Shown in pieces: positions 9,754 through 19,680 of a DNA stretch of 64,000 bases (its first letter is position 1; each line of letters opens with the position of its first letter). The stretch is taken from the NCBI GenBank assembly GCA_009829735.1, contig CM020618.1, forward strand, positions 35,316,894 to 35,380,893, read 5' to 3'. The DNA comes from Pyropia yezoensis. Its lineage: Eukaryota; Rhodophyta; Bangiophyceae; Bangiales; Bangiaceae. Made by a program: the position numbers and the translations under genes. Below the pieces are notes generated by a model. It saw only the letters and a program-made list of their open reading frames with translations, had not been told where the DNA came from and did not search any database.

Positions 9754-11508
9754 ATGGACCATGACCCCGTGGCGCCCTCCACTCCGTGGCATGGACTTGT
9801 TTGGCTTGTGTTGTGTTTCACCTTTGCTTGCCCCCCCTTCTTTTCCCGTCACTGTCGCACGCAGATTGTTACGTGGGCACTGCTGTCCTTTTACGTCCTC
9901 AACGTGTACTTCTCCCCCTCCCCCACCGATGCGCTCTCCACCCACACCGCCGTGGCGGCCGACACGCTCTCGGGCGACCCGACCGCGGCGGACGCGCGGA
10001 GCGCGGCGGCCGCGCTCGAGGCGGACGGTTACAACTCGCAGCGGCTGCCGCCGCTGCCCACCACCTGGGGCCCTGGCTACGCCAAAATCGAGGCGGTCAA
10101 GGGCAAGGAGGGCGGGTCCCGCAAAGGCCCCGCACCGTCTGCGGCTGCCACTGCGGGCCAGCCCTCCGCCACCATGACTGAGAAATCGGGCGCACGCGCC
10201 AAGGCATCCGGCGCGGCTGCCGCTAAGGAGGACGGCGACGGTCGATCGCCGGCCAAGGAGAAGAAGGGCAAGAAGCCCGTGAAGTCGCCCCCCCCAAAAG
10301 GGGAGGTCGTCCCTGTCGTCCCTCACCCCATGAACCGCGAACTGGAGGAGCTTCAGGTGCCCGCCAACACGGGCATCCTGGCGGCCGACGCCGTCAAGGG
10401 CTACTACCGCAAGCTGGCCAAGGCGTATTTGGTGCCGTTTGTTGGGGGCATCAAGCGGGAAAAGTTTTTTGACATCCTCCGCCGCCGCACGTATGGGTTG
10501 ACTCCTCCGGGTGGCAACAAGGGCGCTCAGTCCATGCTCATCCAAATTGTCAATGGGCGCGTCTTCCTGCTCGACCCGTATGAGGTGCCCAAGAACTCCA
10601 AGCCCTTTTATCGTTCTCGCATCAACGAGATCATCTGGTTGCTATCGCGGCTGGCCAAGGCCGGTCGCATCCCCAATACGGAGTTTCTCATGGCCATCCA
10701 TGACTGCGTACAGACGACGGCGCAGCCGCACACCTACCGGGGCGCCACCTTTACCGAGTCCAACCCGGTGTTTACGATTGTCAGCTGCAACTTTAGTGAC
10801 AACGTGCCGTTTCCCATGTGGGAGGGTGGCGACGCCGGCGACCGTGGTGCGGGGTTTGCAGGTTGGGACGAGAAGATGAAGGAGTACGCGACGGACACCA
10901 CTCCGTGGGAGCAGAAGACGCCCAAGGCGGTCTTTCGCGGCGGCAACCGGCCATCCATGTTCTACGCCAGCAAAAAGGACGCTGAGATGGGGTGTGACCG
11001 GACGGGCCGGTCGCGGCTCAAGTTCCTCTCTGAGCAGACCCCCGAGCTGTATGACGTCTCGATTAGTGGTCAATGCGGGGGCAGGGCTTGGGAGCTGCAG
11101 AGGCTGGGCGTCATGGAACACCACCGCTTCAAGTACATTATCTACGCCGAGGGCAACTGCTTTTGGGCGGATCGGCTCAACAAGCAGGTGTTTGGGCCGT
11201 CGGTGGTGGTCAAGCAGGAGACCCCCTGCGGCCAGTTTTGGGAGCCCCTGCTACGACCCATGGTGCACTACCTGCCTACTGATTTTTTCTTTGGCAACAC
11301 AGACGAGCAGCTGCGGTGGGCGATTGCGCACGATGACGAGGCGCGGGTGCTGGTGAAGAACGCCAACGAGTTCGCCGCCAACTTTCTGTCCCTCACTGGC
11401 ATCGAGGCCTACACCGAGATGCTGTTGGCCGAGTATACGGCGTTGCTGGAGCAGAAGGACGTGGTGAAGGAGCGCGGCGCGGTGGACGTGACGGACATCA
11501 AGTTGTAA
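9754..11508 (+). CDS. GT90 (CAP10/POGLUT-type) glycosyltransferase, membrane-anchored, 584 aa
   Basis: The C-terminal 300 residues follow the GT90/CAP10 pattern: NVPFPMWE after VSCNFSD; WEQKTPKAVFRGG; RSRLKFLSE; a QCGG segment; then KYIIYAEGNCFWADRLNKQV, SVVVKQETP, FWEPLL and MVHYLPT, matching the conserved 'Y-K-Y-l-i-x-x-x-G-n-x-x-x-x-R-x-k...S-x-v-l-K-q-x-x-x-x-x-x-F-f-x-x-L-x-P-x-x-H-Y-v-P' block. In this family (PF05686) the domain transfers a sugar, for example glucose or xylose in POGLUTs and xylose in fungal CAP10, in the secretory pathway. The N terminus has two hydrophobic stretches (HGLVWLVLCFTFACPPFF and IVTWALLSFYVLNVYF), fitting a Golgi/ER anchor, then a Lys/Ala-rich stem. A pyrimidine tract ending in GCACGCAG at about 9863 could be a splice acceptor, so the first 40 residues are uncertain. 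Stop TAA. Acceptor and donor sugars cannot be told. Confidence 0.85.
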   Translation: MDHDPVAPSTPWHGLVWLVLCFTFACPPFFSRHCRTQIVTWALLSFYVLNVYFSPSPTDALSTHTAVAADTLSGDPTAADARSAAAALEADGYNSQRLPPLPTTWGPGYAKIEAVKGKEGGSRKGPAPSAAATAGQPSATMTEKSGARAKASGAAAAKEDGDGRSPAKEKKGKKPVKSPPPKGEVVPVVPHPMNRELEELQVPANTGILAADAVKGYYRKLAKAYLVPFVGGIKREKFFDILRRRTYGLTPPGGNKGAQSMLIQIVNGRVFLLDPYEVPKNSKPFYRSRINEIIWLLSRLAKAGRIPNTEFLMAIHDCVQTTAQPHTYRGATFTESNPVFTIVSCNFSDNVPFPMWEGGDAGDRGAGFAGWDEKMKEYATDTTPWEQKTPKAVFRGGNRPSMFYASKKDAEMGCDRTGRSRLKFLSEQTPELYDVSISGQCGGRAWELQRLGVMEHHRFKYIIYAEGNCFWADRLNKQVFGPSVVVKQETPCGQFWEPLLRPMVHYLPTDFFFGNTDEQLRWAIAHDDEARVLVKNANEFAANFLSLTGIEAYTEMLLAEYTALLEQKDVVKERGAVDVTDIKL

Positions 11509-11657
11509 TGGGGGGGAGGGGAGCGAGCCGCGAGGTTGAGGAAGAGGGGGGGGGGGCGGGGGCGGGGGCGAGGCGTGGGTAGAAGAACGTAACGCCAGAA
11601 AACAAGTGACCGGTCATGCGTCGCAACCGGGCTTGACTGACGAGCACCTGCCCCAGC

Positions 11658-13001
11658 CTAGCCGACCGCGCGCCCCGCACCTGGCACGTCCACCGCCGGC
11701 CCCCCCGCCAGCAGGGGCTCCAGCGCCTGCCCCCGGCGGGCGTCGCTTGCCACGCGGAAGAGGGCCAACCCGGCCGGCGCGGTCGCGGCAGGGCCCGCCT
11801 CGCCCAGCGGTCGGGCCACCCCTGGGAGCCGGCCGCCTGACCGCGGGGAGGGGGGTGCTGCCGGGGGTGCCGTCGCCTCTGCAGCGGCTGCTGTCGTGGG
11901 CACGCCAACGGCGGCTGCGGCGTCGCGTGGCGCGTGCCCCTCGGGTGAGAAGGGCGCCCACGGAGACCGAGCGGGGGGGGGTAGTGGCAGCCCGGCCGGG
12001 GTCGCCAGTGCCCTCCCCTCCTCGCATCGGCCGCTATCCTCCGTCCCGGGGTCCGCCACGCCCCTTCCTCCCGGCACCGCCACCGAAGTCAGACCACCCC
12101 CTAACGACAACTGCACCGGCACCTCCCCCCCCTCCCCCCCGCCGACCCGCCCCGCCGCCAACGCCGGGCCCTCACCGCTCGCCGCCACCGCCGCCCCAGC
12201 CGACCCAGCCGCCCCGGCCAGCCCCTCCCCAGCCGCCGCCTCATCGTCCGCGTCAACAATGGTGACCGCGGACTCGAGGTGCGTCCGCACCCACCGCCCC
12301 GCCGCGGACGCCTGGAACCGCTCGCGGGCGCGGTCAAAAACGGGCGGCAGGGCTCCGCCCGCGGCGCCACGCAGGCCCCCCACCATGGGCGCGAGCGTGC
12401 CCTCCAGCGCCTCCCGCCGGCGTGGGACCGCCTCCCGCATGACCGCGGCAAACTCCTCAATGCTGTTGACGCCCAGTGACCAGTGGGTGGCGTACACCGC
12501 CACCGCGCCGCCCGTCATGCACAGGAGGGTGCCCAGCCCAAATGCCTTGGCCGCAAAGAGGGCGCCGCTCAGCTCTGCACGCGCCGCAGACGGCGCTGCT
12601 GGCGGCTTGGCGCCGGCCGAGGCAATGACGACGGGGGCGGAGGACGCGACCCCCCCTGCACCTCGGCCGCCGACAAGACCTGCCTTTGACGGCGGTGGCA
12701 CGGGCGCCTTGTCCTCGGCCGCCGCGGCGGAGCGGCCGAGGGCAATCCCCGCGGGCACCCCCGCCATGGCACCGACGGCAAAGAGGACACCGCCCAGCAG
12801 AGCCAGCGGTTTGGCCACCGTCGAGGGGGTCAGCTCAAAGCCCCATCCCTCGCCAGACTCGTCAATGATGGCAAAGAGGCCCGCATCTTCCTCCTCGGCC
12901 ACGGGCGGGGGGGAGGAGGGGGGCGGGTCTGCAGCAGCTGCGGGGGCATGGGTGGGGGGGGCGGGTGGCGGAGACCCCTTCGCTCCCTGGGAGGGTGACA
13001 T
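11658..13001 (-). CDS. TMEM242-like membrane protein, 447 aa with long low-complexity tail
   Basis: Residues from about 55 read LTPSTVAKPLALLGGVLFAVGAMAG (first membrane segment). After a 60-residue Ala/Pro loop comes FAAKAFGLGTLLCMTGGAVAVYATHWSLGV (second membrane segment), directly followed by NSIEEFAAVMREAVPRRREALE. Two membrane helices joined to a 'W-x-L-G-V-x-S-x-x-E-F-x-x-x-M-r' tail is the TMEM242 (DUF1358) signature. In animals TMEM242 sits in the mitochondrial inner membrane and helps assemble the ATP synthase c-ring. The start is the ATG at 13001. Residues after about 250 are Ala/Gly/Pro-rich; the true C terminus may be earlier or spliced. It converges on the GT90 gene, with 149 bp between the stops. 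Its upstream region carries the TGTACAGTA cluster. Confidence 0.65.
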   Translation of the reverse strand: MSPSQGAKGSPPPAPPTHAPAAAADPPPSSPPPVAEEEDAGLFAIIDESGEGWGFELTPSTVAKPLALLGGVLFAVGAMAGVPAGIALGRSAAAAEDKAPVPPPSKAGLVGGRGAGGVASSAPVVIASAGAKPPAAPSAARAELSGALFAAKAFGLGTLLCMTGGAVAVYATHWSLGVNSIEEFAAVMREAVPRRREALEGTLAPMVGGLRGAAGGALPPVFDRARERFQASAAGRWVRTHLESAVTIVDADDEAAAGEGLAGAAGSAGAAVAASGEGPALAAGRVGGGEGGEVPVQLSLGGGLTSVAVPGGRGVADPGTEDSGRCEEGRALATPAGLPLPPPARSPWAPFSPEGHAPRDAAAAVGVPTTAAAAEATAPPAAPPSPRSGGRLPGVARPLGEAGPAATAPAGLALFRVASDARRGQALEPLLAGGPAVDVPGAGRAVG

Positions 13002-13136
13002 GGAGATGGGAAAGGGTTTCAAGCGCCTGAGGGGAAGGGAAGTTAGGATACGCGAGGGGCGAGGGAAGGAGCGTTGTCCGCCGCGATGGTCGTCAGGTGG
13101 TTGCGTTCTGACGTGTATTACGTGTAGTGCTCTGTA

Positions 13137-13245
13137 TGTACAGTATGCATGTACAGTAATCAGTACTCTTGGGTTTCATAGAATCCTTCCGTACACGTGT
13201 ACTGTACACACACTTTCAGTAAGTGGCCTCCCGTTCTGTACAGTA
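13137..13245. promoter_or_regulatory. Cluster of four TGTACAGTA motifs upstream of the TMEM242-like gene
   Basis: TGTACAGTA occurs at 13137-13145, 13150-13158 and 13237-13245, and inverted (TACTGTACA) at 13200-13208. The cluster lies 136-244 bp upstream of the minus-strand start at 13001. The same 9-mer is at 7797-7805. A 9-mer four times in 110 bp is far above chance in this GC-rich sequence. A factor-binding role is inferred from position only. Confidence 0.4.
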
Positions 13246-13249
13246 CGTA

Positions 13250-14215
13250 TATGTTCTTTTGAGGGCACCCCGCCCGGGGGTGGGCGGGGGATTGTGGCGG
13301 GATGGACATGGTCTGCTTGGCACCGTTGCCCACGGAATGCCACGGGCGGCGCAGCTGGGCGTGTTGGCTGGGCTGCCCTGGCAGTCCAACTCGTCGTTTG
13401 CACCCACGTTGCCCTCCGCGCCCATCCCCCCCCACACTCCCAACTATCGCAATGTTCTATGCGCTGGTGCGCTGGTGTTTGCACCAGACGACCCTGGTGG
13501 TGATGATGGGGGCTGTCGGGCTGGGTCCTGTGGTCTGCGGCGGCAGAACTGAAGCGTGCTCTGCGGGCGGAGCGGGCTCTTGGAGAGGCCGCCCCGTAGC
13601 AAGGGGCGGAGGGCATGCCGGATAGATATGCACTGTACGAACTGTTCACGCCTATGGACATACGGCACAGACGCAGTTTGTGTTTCGTGTTTTGTTTTTT
13701 CCGTTTGGGAGGGAAAAACCCCGTATTTTGGCAGCTGCCAGCTTGTGCTGTGCCTACTCGTGACGCGCCCGCCGTCGGCGTCGACTGCACTGTGCAGCAG
13801 AACGACGAAGTCTCGCGCTACGGCTTCCTTTAAACGGCCGGCGGGCGCGCTGGAGGCCACCAGGACGCGCGGCGCGGGCACTGGAGCGGGCGGCCGCTCG
13901 CGGGGTGGGAAAGGGGGTTGCCCCCTCTGCCCCCCGCCGATGTGTGCGACGCGCCCACTGACGGGTCCACCCGTCGGCGGCGGCGGCCAACCGTGCGTGC
14001 GCATGGCGGGGGCAAACGCCCACGGCACCCTGCCGCCGCTGTCGCCCGCCGAGGCCGCCACTTACGGCCGCCGCCGTCGCCACCGCCGCCGCCGCCGCCG
14101 CCGTGGCTGCCACTGTCCCTACCACCGTTGCTATCCCGATACCGGATGAGCCCCAAGCCGCCGCCCCCGCCCTCGGGGCAGCCATGCGAGGGCCACGTGT
14201 CATTCGCCCTCCCCA
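13250..14215. other. Intergenic, no gene recognised
   Basis: Overlapping frames on both strands (13444-14061 minus, 13556-14149 plus) have no motif and no clear preference for either strand. The right edge is the terminal repeat of the piggyBac element. Confidence 0.5.
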
Positions 14216-17051
14216 CTATTGTCTATTCTACCGACCGGATTCCAGAATCCTCTCCGGATTCTAGAATCCGGTTTTTCGGCTCCTGTTTTTCGCACTTCCT
14301 GCGGTCCGTTGCTCATTCTGACGCCAGAAACGGACTCAGCGCATTTGACTTGACGTTGGGGCAACTCCAGTGCATCCCACGCTGAGGAGAACCCGCGCCA
14401 AAAAGTTTTCTCTTTTGCGCGCAGCTGCCCCGCCATCACACCCCACAAAGGGACGCCAGAGGCTCCTTTGGCGGTCTTTGGAAGCAGCGACGGCATCCAG
14501 GTGAAGCTCGGGCTGCGAAGGACGCGCCAGTGATCACCAGGCGTGCTGCGACCCCACCCACCGTCACCCACCGCTGTCATCACCGACAGTACTCGTTTCT
14601 GTGGCCACATTTTCTTTCCCTCTTCCACACTTGGCTGTTCTGTCCCCTCTCCTTTTTCGTCAGGTTCCCCCATTCCCACCCATGGCCGAAGCTCCCCGCC
14701 CCCGCCACGAGGCCATTCCCCCTCGCCCTCCCCCGACGCCCTCCCCCCCCCTCTTCTCTCCTCTTCCGCTGTCAAAAGCTCCGGCTCATGCCGACCCTAC
14801 CCCTGCCAACAGCACTAAGGCCAAAGGACAAGACCTGCGCTTGTCGGTTGGTGTGCAGGTGCACACGGAGGCGATTAACGTGACGAACTTCTCGGAGTGC
14901 GCACGATTTTTGGGCTCGCTGGCCAAGACGTCGTTTGTGACCGGAACTGTGCTCGGGGTGGTCAAGGGAAAAACAAAGAGTGGCCGGAACAAGACGGACT
15001 TGCGGGTCAAGTGGAAATGGCTGGGCCGAGAGGTGGAAAAGGTTCTGGGCCTGCATAGCGTCAAGATTGGAGCAGCTCCTTCCCCCGCCAGCTCCCAGTT
15101 GCCGCAACGACTCGAGGCCAACTCCCCGGCTAGTCAACCTTCCAGTCGACTTGGGGCTGGTGCTCAACTGCTCGACCCGGCAGCGGCACGCAACTTTTCT
15201 CCGTCGCTTCCTAGACTTACGCCGGCATCATCGTCGGTGGTCGGCACTACTCTCTCGTTAGACGGGAGCGCCTTCTCCGCGACCCTACCTACGCACTCCC
15301 CCGGTGGCCTGTCATCCGTAGCAACGCCAACCGCCGCAGCGTCCCAGCTCGTGACGGCCCATGCATTGACCTGGGCACGGCGACCTGTCACTGAGCCTGT
15401 CGGTGGACCAGTACCACGTCAAGCTTGGTCGGTGCGCGCCATCACGGGAGAGCATATTCTCGAGGGGGGCGACTCCATTGGACCAGGTGTGTCGCGGCGG
15501 CCTTACGATTACGTTTTGACGATGTTCCCCCCGAATCAGCTCGTACGCATGGTGCGGCTGACGAGCGCGAAGCTACGTTCGCGAGGTATGCAGCCCACGT
15601 CGACGGGAGAGCTTCTCAAGTTCATCGGGGTCATCCTGTTGGGAACGCGGTTCGAGTTTGGCGCCCGCGCGGACCTGTGGGCAACTCAGGCACGCAACAG
15701 GTACCTGACTGCGCCCGCTTTCGGCAAGCGCACCGGTCTCTCTCGCAGCCGGTTTGACGCTTTGTGGTCGTGTGTAACCTTTAGCGCACAGACGGGCACT
15801 GCGAGCGACGCCTCGGAGCAGAGCAGGTGGCAGCTGATTGACGACTTTGTAGCGTCCATCAACCAGCACCGGGCTGCTCACGTCACTCCAAGCGAGTCCA
15901 TTTGTGTCGACGAATCTATGTCGAGATGGTACGGGCAAGGCGGCAAATGGATCTCCCGGGGACTGCCGGCGTACGTCGCAATTGATCGCAAGCCGGAGAG
16001 TGGATGCGAAATCCAAAATGCCGCCTGCGGCCGAAGCGGAATTATGCTGAAATTGAGCGTAGTCACGACGGCTGAGTACGAGAAATCGGCTGCCGGGGAC
16101 AACGACGCGGACCTGCCGCACGGTACCACGGTCCTCAAGAGGCTCGTGGCTCCTTGGGCGGGCACCCAGCGAATCATCTGTGCCGACAGCTACTTTGCGA
16201 GCGTTGCCACTGCTCAACAGCTCCTCACAATGGGCTTGCGGTTCGTTGGAGTGGTGAAAACAGCCACGCGCGGGTACCCGATGGGCGCCCTATCGGCCAT
16301 CCCCTTGCAGTCTCGCGGGCAGCACGTTTCCTTCTCGCACGTCAACGCGGACAATGTCACGGACTTGATGGCGGTGCTTTGGGTGGATCGCGAACGACGG
16401 TATTTTATCGCGTCGGCATCAAGCACCCTTCCGGGGGCACCGTGCGAGCGCTTGCGATGGCGCCAGACGGGCGAGCATGCGGAGCTCGTTTCACTCACCG
16501 TGCCTCAACCGCAAGTTGCTGAGCTGTACTACAGTGTGTGCGCAACCATCGACCGCCACAATCGATGCAGACAGGACGACCTGCAACTGGAGCGGAAGTA
16601 CATCACGCACGACTGGTCGATGCGAGTGAACCTCACCCTGCTGGCAATCTGTATTGTGGACGCGTGGATGCTCTATACGGGTGCGCGCGTGGCGGCAGGG
16701 GAGCTGACGCAAGCTGAGTTCTACGAGGACCTAGCCGCGCAGCTCATTGAGAACACGTTTGACGGCTCAGGCTATCGCAGCCGGGCGGCACCGGCCGATG
16801 TGCCGCGGGAGGACGTGGCTGGACCTGCGCGGTATGGCGTTGGTGTGCACCTGGTCCCGACTCTCAAGCGCAAGGGAGGGGACGCGAGGCTGGCTCAACG
16901 CGACTGCCGGGTTTGCAAGCAGAACCGCTCAACTTCTGTGTGCTCGCGCTGCCGGGAGACCGGCGAGGGCGAAGTATTTTGCTGCTAGCCACAGTCGGGC
17001 CGCGACTGCTTCCAGAAGCACATGCGAATTGTGCATGACTTGGATGTGTAG
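14216..17051 (+). mobile_element. piggyBac-type DNA transposon, left end present, right end not found
   Basis: The left end carries TGTCTATTCTACC (14220-14232), which matches the 13-bp core TGTCTAGTCTACC of the element at 2613 in 12 of 13 positions. It is followed by two 14-bp palindromes, GGATTCCAGAATCC (14237-14250) and GGATTCTAGAATCC (14256-14269). About 150 bp inside the end are shared with the non-autonomous element. The transposase gene follows. No complementary terminal repeat or GGATTC palindrome is visible downstream of 17051, so the right end is deleted or too diverged to see, and the end coordinate given is only the last coding base. Confidence 0.8.
14682..16988 (+). CDS. piggyBac-like transposase, 768 aa, zinc-binding tail cut by a stop
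   Basis: The start is the ATG at 14682 (MAEAPRPRHE). Residues about 50-130 form a small basic domain of unknown type. The DDE_Tnp_1_7 domain spans about 270-690: FPPNQLVRMVRL, TSTGELLKFIGVILLGTRFEFG, ICVDESMSRWYGQG (first catalytic Asp), RIICADSYFASV (second Asp), and VCATIDRHNRCRQDDL (third Asp region), then helices including LNLTLLAICIVDAWMLY-like packing. The C-terminal Cys-rich domain starts C-R-V-C, then C-S-R-C, then F-C-C, and is ended by TAG at 16986-16988. The same frame continues 20 codons to a TAG at 17049-17051 and holds a further Cys-Phe and two His in the spacing expected for the remaining zinc ligands. piggyBac transposases bind end palindromes with this domain. The copy may be inactive, or the stop may be a base error. 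Confidence 0.9.
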   Translation: MAEAPRPRHEAIPPRPPPTPSPPLFSPLPLSKAPAHADPTPANSTKAKGQDLRLSVGVQVHTEAINVTNFSECARFLGSLAKTSFVTGTVLGVVKGKTKSGRNKTDLRVKWKWLGREVEKVLGLHSVKIGAAPSPASSQLPQRLEANSPASQPSSRLGAGAQLLDPAAARNFSPSLPRLTPASSSVVGTTLSLDGSAFSATLPTHSPGGLSSVATPTAAASQLVTAHALTWARRPVTEPVGGPVPRQAWSVRAITGEHILEGGDSIGPGVSRRPYDYVLTMFPPNQLVRMVRLTSAKLRSRGMQPTSTGELLKFIGVILLGTRFEFGARADLWATQARNRYLTAPAFGKRTGLSRSRFDALWSCVTFSAQTGTASDASEQSRWQLIDDFVASINQHRAAHVTPSESICVDESMSRWYGQGGKWISRGLPAYVAIDRKPESGCEIQNAACGRSGIMLKLSVVTTAEYEKSAAGDNDADLPHGTTVLKRLVAPWAGTQRIICADSYFASVATAQQLLTMGLRFVGVVKTATRGYPMGALSAIPLQSRGQHVSFSHVNADNVTDLMAVLWVDRERRYFIASASSTLPGAPCERLRWRQTGEHAELVSLTVPQPQVAELYYSVCATIDRHNRCRQDDLQLERKYITHDWSMRVNLTLLAICIVDAWMLYTGARVAAGELTQAEFYEDLAAQLIENTFDGSGYRSRAAPADVPREDVAGPARYGVGVHLVPTLKRKGGDARLAQRDCRVCKQNRSTSVCSRCRETGEGEVFCC

Positions 17052-19535
17052 GTTTGATTGAAGAGAAATGTACTGGATTAACGGGGAAATATTTGAGGAG
17101 AAGTTTGCTGGCCGTGGAACGTCCGCCAGCTGCAGCCGAGGTGACCACCACCGCGGGCACCACCCCCACCACCGGGGCCACTCTCACGTGGTGGGGTGGC
17201 GCGCTACCCAGCAGTCGATGTCCAGGGACGGGGGGGGAGGCGCCCCCCCCACCGCCGTTGCCCACAAACGCGTTTAAAAGAGTCGTCAGATGTGAGCAAC
17301 GGCAAGCAACAGGACGCAAGCCGCTGCAAAAGCGCATGGGGGGGGAAGGACACGGCCAGCGGTCGCCCATGGCCGCCGCCGCCGCGGACGCAGCCTGCTG
17401 CTGCCGCTCGCCGCTGCCGCTGCCGGCGGCCGATGCCGTCGCCGCCGCCGCGGCCGCTGCCGCTGCCGCTGCCGCTGCCGCTGCCGCTGCCACCCGCCGC
17501 CCGCCGCCCGCAGCCTGCCGCCAACCGCCCGCACCCGGTGCCGCCCTCCACGGTCGCGATCGTGCCACGCGCGGACGCGAGGCCACGTCCGTGCGTCGCG
17601 CCGTGGACCCAGAGTGCCGGGAGGAGGGAAAGAAAGGGCTGCCCGGCCGCTGCGGAGGCGCCCCGTAGACTCCGCGTTGAGTGCCCAACCGCGGCCGGCA
17701 CCATCTGCGCCCGGCAAGGACGGCCGGGGGCCGACACACGAGACGGAGGGGGCATCCGTGGCGGGGAGGGGGTGTCCGCGGCGATGAGGCTCCGTCTGAG
17801 GTGGGGGGGAGGCGTCCGAGGCGGGGCAGTGGCACCCGCAGCGGGGCGGTGGCGTCCGAGAACGGGTGGGGATGGCGTCCGAGTGAAGGGGAGCCTGGCG
17901 CCACTGGCGCCGGAGGGTGGCGTCCGTGTGCGCGCTCGCGGCGTGAGTTTTCTTTTTTTTTTCTGGCCGTGGGGTGCCTCACACTGGTCAGACAGTACCG
18001 GTACCGGTGGCGGCCAGGTGTGGTGCGGCAGAAAGTTATCCTGGTGGGGAAAGGATAGTTGAGCCCCCGGGAAGCACTATATCATTCTATGCACGTATTA
18101 GGCACAAGTCTTTCCCTAAGCATGGCGTTTAAGTCAGTTCCCGCCCAAGTCCATAGGAGTTAGAATCGTCCTGTTCGTGGATATACTGGACAGGAAAGGA
18201 AGTCTCATCTAAGTGAAGTTCATGACGAAGAGAGGTGCCTACAAGTCATCCTGTCCATTGAACTATTTACTCTCAACCAGACGCATGCTGGATGCTCCTG
18301 CCGCTTCGCCTGCAGCATCTCGCCGGATCTGAACCTGACGAAAGCCCGAGCCCGGAACGCCCGGGTGTCTGCTCGACATATGCGCGTCCCGCCGCGTTCG
18401 GACAGCCCGGCGTCGAGTCGGGGCGTTTCTCGGGAGCGCATCCGAGACGTTCTGTGCAACCGAACCGTCAGTCCTGGATAGTGGCGTCACTGCCGCGTTC
18501 TTACATCAGAGATGCTCCCGAGGACAGCATACGTCATGTTCTCTGCTCTGGTGTACTCTCAACGGCGTTCCGTTATCGATTCGTTGTCTCATTGAGAGGG
18601 TTCCCTGGGCGTTTCCTGGCCTGCAATGTGTATTTCCTGGGCCAAATAGCCAGCATAAAAATCGGGTTATTGTCCACAGGAAACGGTCCGCGGCCGACGC
18701 CGCCGACGCGGTGCCGACCGCGATCGCCAGCTCATGCTGAAGTCGCGCACGAGCTGGCACCGCGTGGCGGCGCGGCGGCGTGGCGGCGTGGCGGCGTGGC
18801 GGCGTGGCGGCTGTGGAGGCGGCAACGGAGTCGGCTGGCCTCCGCCCCCACCCATCAGCAGCAGCACCACCCCTACCTCCACCACCACCACCACCAACCC
18901 CACCACCGACCTCACCGACCACTGCCGACGGCGCGCTGCCGCCGCCGCCGCCGCCGCACCCGGCAGAGGCGCCGGAACAGGGCCTCAACCGCCGCCGCCG
19001 CCGCCGCCACGGCGTCGGCCGCCACCCCCATACGTTGCGGACGGCGGTGGCAGCGGTAGCGTCGGCGGGGCGTGTCGCCACGGCACCGCGGCCCGCGCCG
19101 GCCTCCCCCGGCTCCGTGGCCGCGGCGGGCGGCCGCCCCCCCCCACCAGTGGTGGCGGCGGCGGCGGCGGCGGCGGGCGGGGGGAAGGTCCGGGAGAAGG
19201 CGGGGGCGGGGGGCGCCCAGATGGGCGCGCCGCGGCCGCGGGCGCCACCGATGGCGGCATGTGCCGCCGCCGTTGCGGCCGCCGCCGCCGCCACCGCGGT
19301 GCACCCGGCGGCGGCCGTGCCGACGGCGCCCGCCCCCCCCGCGTGGCGCATGAGCGTTGGCGCTGCCGCCGCGCCGCCCGGTTGGGCGCCCGAAGACGCG
19401 GCTACCCTCACCACCGCCGCGCCCACGTACGTGGCCGCCCGCCGCGGCCGGCCGGTTGGCGGCACCGACACACCGGGGCTGCTGCAGACGTACCGCTTCG
19501 CTCCGGGGGACAACCGCATGCCCCCACTCGGCGAC
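17052..19535. other. Intergenic and low-complexity, no gene recognised
   Basis: 17350-17935 is GC-rich with GCTGCC repeats (17450-17500) and irregular GGCGTCCGAG-like repeats (17756-17930). 18060-18660 has lower GC and no coding pattern I recognise. 18740-18815 is a 9-bp tandem array (GGCGTGGCG)n. 18880-19520 is GC-rich with long Ala/Gly/Arg frames on both strands that I do not trust. Confidence 0.5.
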
Positions 19536-19539
19536 GATA

Positions 19540-19680
19540 GGCATCCACCACCTTCTTGGCCTCTTCATGGAGGTCCTTTGCCCACTTCTTCCGATCCTCC
19601 TCCATCTTCTCCACGCTCGCCGCACACAGGTCATCACTGACACGCGACGCTCTCAATCTCCGGTCACTGGGTCGAGTCAC
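19540..19680 (-). other. Orphan coding-like fragment
   Basis: The minus strand here reads a charged helical segment (VSDDLCAASVEKMEEDRK, then KWAKDLHEEAKKVVDAYRR) unlike its Arg/Pro-rich surroundings. The frame degenerates on both sides, and the open frame 19408-19680 ends in low complexity. It may be one exon or a relic of a coding region. I cannot name a family. Confidence 0.3.

Noticed and set aside
18060-18660. Lower-GC stretch as a copia LTR belonging to the RT relic
   Set aside because: No second copy, no TG...CA ends and no target duplication could be found.
17054-19640. Ala-rich frames on both strands around 17.2-17.9 kb and 18.7-19.6 kb
   Set aside because: They come from GCTGCC and GGCGTGGCG arrays. 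No strand preference beyond composition.
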